A stretch of DNA of 64,000 nt, taken from Ectopseudomonas chengduensis (GTDB lineage Bacteria > Pseudomonadota > Gammaproteobacteria > Pseudomonadales > Pseudomonadaceae). The stretch's first letter is position 1, and each line of letters begins with the position of its first letter. The notes beneath the pieces are model-generated. The model ran no database searches. It was given only the letters and a program-made list of their open reading frames with translations, and was not told the origin of the DNA. Both the position numbers and the translations under genes were made by a program. This document shows, piece after piece, positions 53,727 through 62,501 of the stretch. The DNA lies in NCBI RefSeq assembly GCF_900102635.1, contig NZ_FMZQ01000014.1:42558-106557 (forward strand), written 5' to 3'.

Positions 53727-54929
53727 ATGAAACAACGCATTCTGATTGTCGGTGGTGGTTTTGCCGGGGTATGGAGCGCCCTCAGTGCCATGCGCCTGCT
53801 CGATCAACACGGACGAACGGATATCGGCGTGACCATGCTCGCCCCCCAGCCGGAGCTGCGCATTCGACCGCGCTTCTACGAGCCGAATGTGCAAAGCATG
53901 AAAGCGCCTCTCACCGAGCTGCTGGCAGCCGTGGGTGTGGAATTCGTCCAGGGCACGGCCGAGGGTATCGATGCATCGCGTCAGCAGGTCAGCTATCGCG
54001 ACGCCGCCGGAAAGCCGGGGAGCCTGAGCTACGACCGCTTGGTGCTGGCCTCGGGTAGCCGCCTGATGCGCCCAGCGCTGGAGGGCATGGAGGCGCATTT
54101 GTTCGACGTCGATGAAATCGAGCAGGCGGTGCGCCTGGAGCAGCACCTGGCGAGCCTGGCAGAGCGTCCGCCAAGCACCGCACGCAATACCGTGGTGGTC
54201 GCCGGCGGCGGCTTTACCGGCATCGAGACCGCGACGGAAATGCCGGCACGCTTGCGCGCCCTGCTCGGCGATGACGCCGCCATTCGCGTGGTAGTGGTCG
54301 ATCGTGGCGAAGAGATTGCCGCCGCGCTGGGTGATGGTATTCGTCCAGCGATCAGCGAAGCGTCGCGGGAACTGGGAATCGAATGGTGCCTGGGACGCAT
54401 GGTGGTGGCGGTCGATACCGATGGCGTGACCCTGGATGACGGCCAGCGTATCGCCTCCAATACCGTGATCTGGACCGTGGGTTTTCGCGCCAGCGCACTG
54501 ACCGAGCAGATCAGTGCTCCACGCGATCATCAAGGCCGACTGCAGGTCGACAGCCAGCTCAAGGTCCAGGGTCAACCTGCAATCTTCGCAGCAGGCGATA
54601 CCGCCCGCGCCGCAACGGACGATGTCGGCAACTTCAGCGTGATGTCCTGCCAGCACGCCATCGCCTTGGGTCGCCACGCCGGCAACAACACAGCAGCCGA
54701 ATTGATCGGGGTAGCGACGACGCCCTACAGCCAGCCCAAGTACGTGACCTGCCTCGATCTCGGTGCCTGGGGTGCGGTGTACAGCGAAGGCTGGGATCGC
54801 CAGGTAAAACTGATCGGCAGTGAAGCCAAGACGCTGAAGCAGCAGATCAACAGCCTGTGGATCTACCCGCCGGTCGCTGATCGCGCCATCGCCCTGGCAG
54901 CCGCCGATCCGGCGATTCCAGTGGCCTGA
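53727..54929 (+). CDS. FAD-dependent pyridine nucleotide-disulphide-type oxidoreductase (NDH-2-like)
   Basis: A 400-residue flavoprotein. ILIVGGGFAGVWSALSAMRL is the FAD-binding motif, VVVAGGGFTGIETATEMPAR the NAD(P)H-binding motif, and QPAIFAAGDTARAA the second FAD motif. It resembles type II NADH dehydrogenases and related quinone reductases but lacks an obvious C-terminal membrane anchor. The ATG at 53727 follows an AGGAG six bases upstream. It is probably regulated by the divergent GlxA-type protein. Confidence 0.9.
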   Translation: MKQRILIVGGGFAGVWSALSAMRLLDQHGRTDIGVTMLAPQPELRIRPRFYEPNVQSMKAPLTELLAAVGVEFVQGTAEGIDASRQQVSYRDAAGKPGSLSYDRLVLASGSRLMRPALEGMEAHLFDVDEIEQAVRLEQHLASLAERPPSTARNTVVVAGGGFTGIETATEMPARLRALLGDDAAIRVVVVDRGEEIAAALGDGIRPAISEASRELGIEWCLGRMVVAVDTDGVTLDDGQRIASNTVIWTVGFRASALTEQISAPRDHQGRLQVDSQLKVQGQPAIFAAGDTARAATDDVGNFSVMSCQHAIALGRHAGNNTAAELIGVATTPYSQPKYVTCLDLGAWGAVYSEGWDRQVKLIGSEAKTLKQQINSLWIYPPVADRAIALAAADPAIPVA

Positions 54930-55016
54930 GCGAACCAGCCACTTTCCTCCCAACCTGAACAAAGCGCGGCGAAGGCAGTCGGAAAAGCAGGACAATCGTC
55001 ACGGAAACCCTGCCCC

Positions 55017-56789
55017 ATGCTGCCCAACCGCGCTCTTCTCTCCGCTTTCGTCATGGCCGTGCTGAGCCCTCTTGCCAGCGCGCAGGAACCGCTGCGCATC
55101 CAGAGCCTGCAGCGCTGCGGCGACTTGCTCGCCAGTGAAAAGCAGGAATGGTGCATGCAGGTGCGTGGCCTTGGCGCGAAGTTGCCCAGGCTGCGACTCG
55201 GCGACGACACCCTGCCCGCTTCAGCGGTCAAGCGCACTGGCGATGGCCTGCGCCTACAGTTGAACAGCACCGAACACCGCAGCGCGCCGCTGTGGCTGGA
55301 GGACGGCTCGCGCGTCAGCAATCCAGTGTGGCTGTCGCTGCATCGCAGCCATGTGCTCGCTGCCGGCCCGGATGAAGTGGCGAAGAACATGGATGGCCTG
55401 ACCACCTATGTCGATCTGGTCAGTCTGCTGATCGAGGAAAGCCACGACGGCCTCGACGAGGCCAGGCGCCTGGCGAAGAAGTACAACGCCAAGGTGGTCG
55501 GCGCCATCCCACCGCTGAACGTCTACCAACTGCGCCTGCCGGTGAAGAACCTGACCGAGCGCGATGCGCTGGTGCTGCGCATCGGCAACGAAACCAGCGT
55601 CGATGCCGTGGTGGTGGAAGAAAGCGCACCGGAGCGCGGCGAAGAGCGCGAAGCCTCGCGCCAGCCAGCACGCAAACCGGAAAAGAACTCCGAAGAATGG
55701 GCGGCGAACCGCTTCATGGATGCGGTGAACTATTACCAGCGACGCATCCCGGCGGGCGAGACGCCCATAGAGGCCGAACCGATCCGCGTCGGCGTGATCG
55801 AGCGCAATGTCGATTTCGATTCGCCCGACTTCGCCGATTACCTCGGCGCCTGCCCCGATGGCAAACCGCGCACCTGCGTCTATGCGCGTGATGCCGACGA
55901 GCCGGACAACCACGGCAGCACCGTGGCCGGGATTCTCGCCGCGCACTGGGACAAGGGCGGCAACACCGGTTTCCTACGCGGGTTGGACAAGGCCAGCCAG
56001 GGCTTCGAAGTCATCGTCGAGCGCAACTCGGACGCCGGCATCACCGCCAACATCGCAGCCTCGGTGAACCTGGTGGAAGACGGCGTGCGCGTACTCAACT
56101 GGAGCTGGGGCATCCACCGCGTCGGCACGCGCAACGTCGAAGGCGACGAGATCGATTCGCTGGTGCGCTCCGGCATCGCCATGAGCGGCTACGAAGAGCT
56201 GCTGGAGGAGTTCTTCCTCTGGCTGCGCGAGGAACACCCGGACGTGCTGGTGATCAACTCCGCCGGCAACGGTTCGTCCTTCTCCGGTCGGGACGAGTAC
56301 CGCCTGCCCTCCTCCTTCATCACCGAGCAATTGCTGGTGGTCGGCGGGCATCAGCGCAACAAGGAAAAGGAGGTCGATATCGACGACCCGAGCTACGTGG
56401 TCAAACGCAACTCGTCGAACATCGACATGCGCGTCGACATCATCGCCGCGGCCTGTGCCCGCGCTTCAACCCGTGAGGTCGATGCGTCCGGCGACGTGCA
56501 TTGCGGTACCTCCTACGCCACGCCCCTGGTCACCGGTGTGGTCGCCGCCATGCTGTCGATCAATCCGCGTCTGCAGCCGGAACAGGTGCGCATGCTGCTA
56601 CGGCGCAGCGCCATGACCATCGGCGGTGATTACGACTTCGAACCGATGGACGCCGAAGACCTGACCGCGCCGATCCTGCCATCGGAGCGCAACTACAAGA
56701 TGAGCGACAAGGACGTGGGTCGCTCGGCGCGGCTGGATATGCAGAAGGCGCTGGACCTGGCGGTACAGAGTCGCGATCGGGTGCGTTGA
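55017..56789 (+). CDS. Secreted S8 family (subtilisin-like) peptidase with altered catalytic Asp
   Basis: A 590-residue exported protein with signal peptide MLPNRALLSAFVMAVLSPLASA, a 235-residue N-terminal region and a subtilase domain (about 250-560). His299 (NHGSTVAGIL), the oxyanion Asn418 (INSAGNGSSF) and Ser499 (GTSYATPLVTGV) are in place. The usual catalytic Asp of the DTG motif is replaced by Glu262 (RVGVIERNVDFDSPDF). It may be an active Glu variant or a degenerate enzyme. A signal peptide makes it a possible substrate of the xcp system, which is speculative. Confidence 0.88.
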   Translation: MLPNRALLSAFVMAVLSPLASAQEPLRIQSLQRCGDLLASEKQEWCMQVRGLGAKLPRLRLGDDTLPASAVKRTGDGLRLQLNSTEHRSAPLWLEDGSRVSNPVWLSLHRSHVLAAGPDEVAKNMDGLTTYVDLVSLLIEESHDGLDEARRLAKKYNAKVVGAIPPLNVYQLRLPVKNLTERDALVLRIGNETSVDAVVVEESAPERGEEREASRQPARKPEKNSEEWAANRFMDAVNYYQRRIPAGETPIEAEPIRVGVIERNVDFDSPDFADYLGACPDGKPRTCVYARDADEPDNHGSTVAGILAAHWDKGGNTGFLRGLDKASQGFEVIVERNSDAGITANIAASVNLVEDGVRVLNWSWGIHRVGTRNVEGDEIDSLVRSGIAMSGYEELLEEFFLWLREEHPDVLVINSAGNGSSFSGRDEYRLPSSFITEQLLVVGGHQRNKEKEVDIDDPSYVVKRNSSNIDMRVDIIAAACARASTREVDASGDVHCGTSYATPLVTGVVAAMLSINPRLQPEQVRMLLRRSAMTIGGDYDFEPMDAEDLTAPILPSERNYKMSDKDVGRSARLDMQKALDLAVQSRDRVR

Positions 56790-56801
56790 GGGCCGCTCAG
56801 G

Positions 56802-57332
56802 TCACTCGCCAGAAACTCGCTCGTAGAGTTCGACCGGCTCCAGCTTGCCCTGGCAGCCGCACTGGCTGTGGCCCAGGCCCAGATGGCGGAAGCCGGCCTT
56901 GAACAGCACTCGGCCGGATTGCGGATTGCGCGCCAGGTGGCTGGCGTGCAGGCGACGCAGACGCAGTTGCTGAAAGGCGAAATCCACCAGGGCATTGCAG
57001 GCTTCGCTGGCGTAGCCACGGCTCCAGTAAGGCACGCCGATCCAATAGCCTACCTCGGCCTCGCCGCGGCCGATGTCCTTGAGCGCCATGCTGCCGACCA
57101 GCTTGCCGCTGGCCGACTCGGTGATGATGAAGTTGGCCGCCGTGCCACTGGCCCAATCCTGCGCGCAGCGCTCTATCCACTGCTGCGCCAGCTCGGGCGG
57201 ATAAGGATGGGGAATGCTGCTGGTGACATCGGCAATACGAAAATCACCAGCCAGACGTTGCACCTCGGCAGCATCCTCCGGCTGCGGTGGGCGCAACGTC
57301 AGACGTTCGGTTTCGATGCGATGCTCATCCAT
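56802..57332 (-). CDS. GNAT family N-acetyltransferase (RimJ/RimL-like)
   Basis: A 176-residue acetyltransferase. RIETERLTLRPPQPEDA at the N-terminus and EVGYWIGVPYWSRGYASEAC (acetyl-CoA binding Q/RxxGxG/A equivalent) fit the RimJ/RimL group, which acetylates protein N-termini or small amines. AGGAG lies six bases before the ATG. The gene converges on the subtilase gene with a 12-bp gap. Confidence 0.88.
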   Translation of the reverse strand: MDEHRIETERLTLRPPQPEDAAEVQRLAGDFRIADVTSSIPHPYPPELAQQWIERCAQDWASGTAANFIITESASGKLVGSMALKDIGRGEAEVGYWIGVPYWSRGYASEACNALVDFAFQQLRLRRLHASHLARNPQSGRVLFKAGFRHLGLGHSQCGCQGKLEPVELYERVSGE

Positions 57333-57396
57333 CTGCGTCTCCTGTCAAACCCGCAGGGTGCGCTGCGCGCACCGGCGCTTATCCCGAATTGCCCAC

Positions 57397-57966
57397 TCAG
57401 ACCGGGGACGGCCCGATGGGATAGAACTGCCCGGCACTCCACACCCCCAGCCAAGGCTTGCCGTCCACTTCGCGCTCCACCGCCAGTTCCACCAGTTGGT
57501 AGAACACGTTGCGATGAATCAGCGCTTCGAGGTTACGCCGCACCAGAATATAGGGCGAGGGTTCGAGTGTCGCAGGGTCGATCTCCACCCGAATCGGGTG
57601 CTCGACGCCGGCCACGACCTCGTCCTCGACGTTGGTGGTAAAGCGCAGCACCTGCGCTTCGCCCTCACCTTCCACCTGCAGGGTCACGGCAACGAAAGGC
57701 GCGTCGTCTACCTTGATGCCCACCTTCTCCACCGGCGTGATCAGGAAATAGTCGTCGCCGTCGCGGCGGATAATGGTGGAAAACAGCCGCACCATGGGTT
57801 TGCGGCCGATGGGCGTGCCCAGGTAATACCAGGTGCCATCGCGGGCGATACGCATGTCGATATCGCCACAGAAATCGGGGTTCCACAGGTGCACAGGTGG
57901 CAGGCCCTTGCCTTCGCCCTTGGGGATCTGCGCCAGCAGGTCGCCGGCCTTGCCTGGATCGCTCAT
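57397..57966 (-). CDS. DUF1285 domain protein
   Basis: A 189-residue cytoplasmic protein of unknown function. PPVHLWNPDFCGDIDMRIAR with GTWYYLGTPIGRKPMVRLFS is the recognisable DUF1285 core, and DYFLITPVEKVGIKVDDAPF follows. GAGGAGAG precedes the ATG at 57966; the longer upstream frame runs through repeat-like sequence (GGCTAAAGCCCCTCCCAC) and is not used. It is followed at 64 bp by the GNAT gene in the same direction. Confidence 0.88.
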   Translation of the reverse strand: MSDPGKAGDLLAQIPKGEGKGLPPVHLWNPDFCGDIDMRIARDGTWYYLGTPIGRKPMVRLFSTIIRRDGDDYFLITPVEKVGIKVDDAPFVAVTLQVEGEGEAQVLRFTTNVEDEVVAGVEHPIRVEIDPATLEPSPYILVRRNLEALIHRNVFYQLVELAVEREVDGKPWLGVWSAGQFYPIGPSPV

Positions 57967-58072
57967 GCTCTCTCCTCGTCCATATTTTGCCGGGGACTGA
58001 AGAGGATACACCGTGGCACCTGTCGCGGCTAAAGCCCCTCCCACAAGAGCGGCGCGCCGATTGCCCCTATTC

Positions 58073-58675
58073 TTAGCGGCCAACCCCCAGCAGGCTGCGC
58101 GCATAGTCGTGCAGCGGCGGGCCGATCAGGTCCTGCGGCTGGGCATCGTAGAACGTCAGGAATCCGCCACGGCTGCGAATCCGCGCGGTGTCGACCAGGA
58201 AGCGAGTATTGGTTTCGATCAGCATCAGCTGGATCGATGCCCGGTCAGTGCCGAGACGATCCACAGCCTCCTGATCCTCCCACTCCTCCAGGGTGCCGAT
58301 GCGGTCATCGCTGTAGGCGAAACGCGCATACAACAGATAATGTGCGCCAGCCCCGCGCGCCTCGGCCATGGCTTCATCCAGGCCTGCCGGCTGACGTGCG
58401 CGGCGCACCAGCGGGAAGTACTCGACGAAGCCTTTGAACGCCTCCTCGGCCACCACATTGGGCCGCGGGTAGCCATGGCCCGGCGGCACGAAGTGGCCCT
58501 GGGCGATGTAGATGAAGGAGTCCTGCTGCAGGCGCCGCGAGGCCATGCGCTCGGTACGGCCGTGGTCGAGAAACCCGGCATCGCGCAGGTGGTACTCGGC
58601 GCCGCTGGCCAGATCGCTGACCTTCATGCACCCGGTCAGGCCTAGCAGCGCCACCAGTAGAAGCAGGTTACGCAT
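58073..58675 (-). CDS. DUF4823 lipoprotein
   Basis: A 200-residue lipoprotein. MRNLLLLVALLGLTGCMKVS is a clear lipoprotein signal with lipobox LTGC, Cys at 16. The mature part (YIAQGHFVPPGHGYPRPNVV ... AMAEARGAGAHYLLYARFAY) matches a Pseudomonas family of unknown function (DUF4823, from memory). GAGGAGG is well placed before the ATG. There is a palindromic half-repeat around 58020-58046 downstream. Confidence 0.85.
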   Translation of the reverse strand: MRNLLLLVALLGLTGCMKVSDLASGAEYHLRDAGFLDHGRTERMASRRLQQDSFIYIAQGHFVPPGHGYPRPNVVAEEAFKGFVEYFPLVRRARQPAGLDEAMAEARGAGAHYLLYARFAYSDDRIGTLEEWEDQEAVDRLGTDRASIQLMLIETNTRFLVDTARIRSRGGFLTFYDAQPQDLIGPPLHDYARSLLGVGR

Positions 58676-58775
58676 GAATCGATCCTCCTCGCCGGTGACG
58701 GAAATCCGGCGGATGAGGCGTAGATGCAGGTTCTGCGCCAGCCTTATTCAAGTCCACCTTGCCATTTCACTGACC

Positions 58776-60005
58776 TCAGGCCTGCCGAGCGGTATCGCGG
58801 TGTCTGGGCAAGGCGATGGAAATCAGCGCGGCGGCCAGTACGAACGCGCTGGACACCCACAGGCAGGCCTCCAACCCATAAGCCTGGAAGACCCAGCCCG
58901 AGAGCAAGGTGCCGATCAGCCGCCCCAGTGCGTTGGACATGTAGTAGAAGCCTACGTCCAGCGATACGCCGTCCTCCTTGGCGTAGCTGACGATCAGGTA
59001 GCTGTGCAGCGAGGAATTCACCGCGAACAGCACGCCGAACAGCATCAGCCCACCGAGCAAGACCACCTGCGCCGACCAGCCGGCGCCCAGGCCCAAGGCG
59101 ATCAGCGCCGGCAGCCCCGCCAGCGACGCCGCCCAGAGGAATGCGGCGCGGCCGTCCGGCACATGCCCGCTTTGCTTGCCGGTGATGCGCGGGGCAAGCG
59201 ATTGCACGATGCCGTAGCCGATCACCCAGCTGGCGAGAAAGCCGCCCACCAGCCAGAAATCCCAGCCGAACACACTGCTCAAGTACACCGGCAGCGCCAC
59301 CACGAACCAGACGTCACGCGCACCGAAGAGAAACAGCCGGGCAGCCGAAAGAATGTTGATCGCCCGGCTCTTGGACAGCATGTCGCGGAACTTCGGCTTG
59401 GCCTTGGCCTTGCCCAGATCCTTCTTCAGCAGCACCAGACTGGCCAGCCAGATCAGCGCCAATGCGGCGGCCATGGCCAGCACCGCGCCGGTGAAGCCGA
59501 GCACGGCGAGCAGCGCTCCCCCCAGGAAGAAACCAACACCCTTGAGCGCATTCTTCGAGCCGGTGAGGATGGTCACCCACTTGTACAGCGTGCCCTGTTG
59601 ACTGTCCGGCACCAGGAGCTTGATCGAGCTCTTGGCGCTCATCTTGTTCAGATCCTTGGCGATGCCGGACAGCGCCTGGGCGCCCATGACCCAGGGCACA
59701 GTCAACCAGGCAGCCGGCACGGTGAGCATCAATAGCGCCAGCACCTGCAGACCAAGGCCGATGTTCATGGTGCGGTTCAGACCCAGCCGCGCGCCCAGGT
59801 AGCCGCCCACCAGGTTGGTGACCACGCCGAAGATCTCGTAGAACAGAAACAGCGCGGCGATCTGCAGCGGCGTGTAGCCGAGGCTGTGAAAATGCAGCAC
59901 CACCAGCATGCGCAGGGCGCCGTCGGTGAGGGTAAAGGCCCAGTAGTTGCCGGTTACCAAGAGGTACTGACGGATCTCCGGAGAGAGTCGTGCGAGGGCG
60001 TGCAT
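58776..60005 (-). CDS. arsJ: Organoarsenical efflux MFS transporter ArsJ
   Basis: Exports 1-arseno-3-phosphoglycerate, which then breaks down to arsenate outside the cell. The 409-residue MFS protein has about 12 helices and starts MHALARLSPEIRQYLLVTGN. GIAKDLNKMSAKSSIKLLVP and FGARDVWFVVALPVYLSSVF are segments I recognise from ArsJ. The adjacent GAPDH gene upstream on the same strand is the diagnostic partner. AGGAAA lies eight bases before the ATG. Confidence 0.93.
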   Translation of the reverse strand: MHALARLSPEIRQYLLVTGNYWAFTLTDGALRMLVVLHFHSLGYTPLQIAALFLFYEIFGVVTNLVGGYLGARLGLNRTMNIGLGLQVLALLMLTVPAAWLTVPWVMGAQALSGIAKDLNKMSAKSSIKLLVPDSQQGTLYKWVTILTGSKNALKGVGFFLGGALLAVLGFTGAVLAMAAALALIWLASLVLLKKDLGKAKAKPKFRDMLSKSRAINILSAARLFLFGARDVWFVVALPVYLSSVFGWDFWLVGGFLASWVIGYGIVQSLAPRITGKQSGHVPDGRAAFLWAASLAGLPALIALGLGAGWSAQVVLLGGLMLFGVLFAVNSSLHSYLIVSYAKEDGVSLDVGFYYMSNALGRLIGTLLSGWVFQAYGLEACLWVSSAFVLAAALISIALPRHRDTARQA

Positions 60006-60056
60006 GGCGTAATTTCCTGATCGGGCGTTATAGCGGCCGGAGGGCTGGCCTCAAGC

Positions 60057-60196
60057 GTAGGGTGCGCCGCGCGCACCATGGTGCACCCTGAAGGGATGCG
60101 GGCAAGCCGATGATTCGTCCCAGGCAGCAGGAAGGACGCCCCATAAACCTGTCCTTCCCATGCGCTGCGCTGGCTGGTGCGCACGGCGCACCCTAC
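60057..60196. repeat. Palindromic repeat pair (GTAGGGTGCGCCG family)
   Basis: GTAGGGTGCGCCGCGCGCACC at the left and GGTGCGCACGGCGCACCCTAC at the right enclose about 98 bp. It lies between gapdh and arsJ and ends four bases before the gapdh stop, so it probably lowers transcription into arsJ or stabilises the gapdh mRNA end. Confidence 0.78.
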
Positions 60197-60199
60197 GAA

Positions 60200-61204
60200 T
60201 CAGCCGGCCTGGCCGACCAGGCGCGCCAGCTCCACCGCGCGGTTGGCATAGCCCCACTCGTTGTCGTACCAGGCGTAGATCTTCACCTGGGTGCCGGCCA
60301 CCACCATGGTCGACAGCGCATCGACGATGGACGAGCGCGGATCGGTGCGGTAGTCGATGGACACCAGCGGGCGCTCCTCGTAACCCAGGATGTTCTTCAG
60401 TGGGCCATCAGCGGCCGCCTTGAGCAGCGCGTTGACCTCCTCGGCGGTGGTGGCACGCTCGACCTCGAACACGCAGTCGGTCAGCGAGGCGTTGGCGAGC
60501 GGCACGCGCACGGCATGGCCGTTCAACTTGCCGCGCAGCTCGGGGAAGATCTCGGCAATCGCTGTGGCAGAACCGGTGGTGGTCGGAATCAGGCTCATAC
60601 CCGAGGCGCGGGCGCGACGCAGATCCTTGTGCGGTTGGTCGAGGATGCTCTGGGTGTTGGTCAGGTCGTGGATGGTGGTGATCGAGCCGTGACGAATGCC
60701 CAGCGCCTCGTGGATCACCTTGACCACCGGTGCCAGGCAGTTGGTGGTGCAGGACGCGGCGGTGACGATGCGATGCTGCGCCGGGTCGAACAGGTGCTGG
60801 TTGACGCCCATCACCACGTTCAGCGCGCCCTGCTCCTTGACCGGCGCGCAGACCACAACGCGCTCCACGCCCTGGTCCAGATAACCCTGCAGCACGGCGA
60901 CCGTCTTCATCTTGCCGCTGGCCTCGAGCACCAGGTCGCAGCTGCTCCAGTCGGTGTCGGCGATGGCCTTGTTGGCGCTCACCTTGATGCGCTTGCCATC
61001 GATCACCACGCAATCGCCCTCGCTGCCCGCCTCATGCTGCCAGCGGCCATGCACCGAGTCGAAGTTGAGCAGGTGCGCGTGGGTGGCGGCGTCACCTGCC
61101 GGGTCGTTGATCTGCACGAACTCCATTTCGGGCCAGTCCCAGGCTGCGCGCAGGGCCAGACGGCCGATGCGGCCAAAACCGTTGATGCCTACTTTGATGG
61201 TCAT
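60200..61204 (-). CDS. Arsenic-island glyceraldehyde-3-phosphate dehydrogenase
   Basis: The ArsJ-linked GAPDH uses arsenate in place of phosphate to make 1-arseno-3-phosphoglycerate for export. The 334-residue enzyme has the NAD-binding start IKVGINGFGRIGRLALRAA, catalytic Cys152 in ASCTTNCLAP, and WYDNEWGYANR at the C-terminus. It is 13 bp downstream of the phosphatase gene and upstream of arsJ. The specialised role is inferred from this pairing, since its active site is that of an ordinary GAPDH. Confidence 0.93.
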   Translation of the reverse strand: MTIKVGINGFGRIGRLALRAAWDWPEMEFVQINDPAGDAATHAHLLNFDSVHGRWQHEAGSEGDCVVIDGKRIKVSANKAIADTDWSSCDLVLEASGKMKTVAVLQGYLDQGVERVVVCAPVKEQGALNVVMGVNQHLFDPAQHRIVTAASCTTNCLAPVVKVIHEALGIRHGSITTIHDLTNTQSILDQPHKDLRRARASGMSLIPTTTGSATAIAEIFPELRGKLNGHAVRVPLANASLTDCVFEVERATTAEEVNALLKAAADGPLKNILGYEERPLVSIDYRTDPRSSIVDALSTMVVAGTQVKIYAWYDNEWGYANRAVELARLVGQAG

Positions 61205-61217
61205 GTCGATGCCTCTG

Positions 61218-61718
61218 TCAGTGGGTCGCGCCGAACTGGTTGATCCAGTTGACGTGAGCGGGATGCTGAATGGCCTTGGGCCGCAATGCTTGCACCAGGG
61301 CGATGGCCTGACTGCGCGCGATGCCAGCTTCGATGAGGATGCGTGCGGCGATCAGGCCGGTGCGCCCGGAGCCGCCCTTGCAGTGGATGGCCAGCGAGCG
61401 ACCGTCACGCAGGTGTTCGAGAATTGCCTGGCGCGATGCCCGCCAGCCCTCGCCGAACGCCTCCAGTGGCACCTGTTCGTCGGCCACCGGCAGGTGATAC
61501 CAGGCCAGGTCCAGGGCCTGGCACTGCTGGGCGATTTGCTCGGCGCCGTTGGCGGCCAGTTCATTGTGGGGCATCAGCGTGATCACGCCCGCTGCCCCAG
61601 CCTGCTTGAGCGCCAACAGCGCCTGTTCCAGCGAGGTTTCCCGGGTGCCGGGGCAAGGCGTGAAGATCAGCGTGCCGGCCAGGCCGGGCACGTGCAGTAC
61701 ATCGTATGGATGAGTCAT
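61218..61718 (-). CDS. Dual-specificity/tyrosine phosphatase-like protein of the ars operon
   Basis: A 166-residue protein with the Cys-based phosphatase signature HCKGGSGRTG (C113, R119) and a possible general acid Asp80 in LPVADEQVP. This is the CDKN3/DSP fold rather than the low-molecular-weight phosphatase fold of ArsC. It lies between arsH and gapdh, 18 bp and 13 bp from its neighbours, so it is part of the arsenic operon. Its substrate is unknown. A Cys-X5-Arg loop can also bind arsenate, so it may act on arsenate or an arseno-metabolite. Confidence 0.85.
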   Translation of the reverse strand: MTHPYDVLHVPGLAGTLIFTPCPGTRETSLEQALLALKQAGAAGVITLMPHNELAANGAEQIAQQCQALDLAWYHLPVADEQVPLEAFGEGWRASRQAILEHLRDGRSLAIHCKGGSGRTGLIAARILIEAGIARSQAIALVQALRPKAIQHPAHVNWINQFGATH

Positions 61719-61736
61719 GGTGGGCAGTTCCTTCGC

Positions 61737-62450
61737 TCAGATGGCGCGCTGATTGATGCGTTTGGACAGTTCTTCGGCCGGCTCCTTGCGCTCGGAGTAG
61801 CGATCGACCAGGTAGTCGGAGCGATCGCGCAGCAGCAGGGTGAACTTGACCAGTTCCTCCATCACGTCCACCAGGCGGTCGTAGAACGAGGACGGCTTCA
61901 TCCGGCCCTCCGTGTCGAACTCCATGAAGGCCTTGGGCACCGAAGACTGGTTGGGGATGGTGAACATGCGCATCCAGCGCCCCAGTACGCGCAACTGATT
62001 GACCACGTTGAACGACTGCGAGCCGCCGCAGACCTGCATCACCGCCAGGGTCTTGCCCTGGGTCGGGCGGACCGCGCCCATGGCTAGCGGCACCCAGTCG
62101 ATCTGCGCCTTGAACACGGCGGTCATCGCGCCGTGGCGCTCGGGGGAGCACCACACCTGGCCTTCCGACCACTGCATCAGTTCGCGCAGCTCCTGCACCT
62201 TGGGATGACTGTCCGGCGCATCGTCCGGCAGCGGCAGACCGCGCGGGTCGAAGATGCGCGCCTCGGCGCCAAAGTGCTGCAACAGGCGCGCGGCCTCCTC
62301 GGTCATCAGGTGGCTGAAGGACTTCTCTCGGGTGGAGCCGTACAGCAGCAGGATGCGCGGCGCGTGGGTCGAGGCCGACTCGATGGTGAGCTTGTCCGCA
62401 GTCGGCAGATCGAGCAGTTGCAGGTCGGCGTTGGGTAGGTCGTCTTGCAC
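61737..62450 (-). CDS. arsH: Arsenical resistance flavoprotein ArsH
   Basis: NADPH-dependent FMN reductase that oxidises trivalent organoarsenicals to less toxic pentavalent forms. The 237-residue protein has ILLLYGSTREKSFSHLMTEE (FMN phosphate site), VWCSPERHGAMTAVFKAQID and GGSQSFNVVNQLRVLGRWMR, all typical of ArsH. The start is GTG at 62450 with GGAG eight bases upstream. It follows the arsC-arsR fusion gene by 51 bp in the same operon. Confidence 0.95.
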   Translation of the reverse strand: MQDDLPNADLQLLDLPTADKLTIESASTHAPRILLLYGSTREKSFSHLMTEEAARLLQHFGAEARIFDPRGLPLPDDAPDSHPKVQELRELMQWSEGQVWCSPERHGAMTAVFKAQIDWVPLAMGAVRPTQGKTLAVMQVCGGSQSFNVVNQLRVLGRWMRMFTIPNQSSVPKAFMEFDTEGRMKPSSFYDRLVDVMEELVKFTLLLRDRSDYLVDRYSERKEPAEELSKRINQRAI

Positions 62451-62501
62451 GGTGTCGCTCCAGGAATGGGGTCAGAACAGGGTCTTCACGAGGTTCGCCG
62501 C

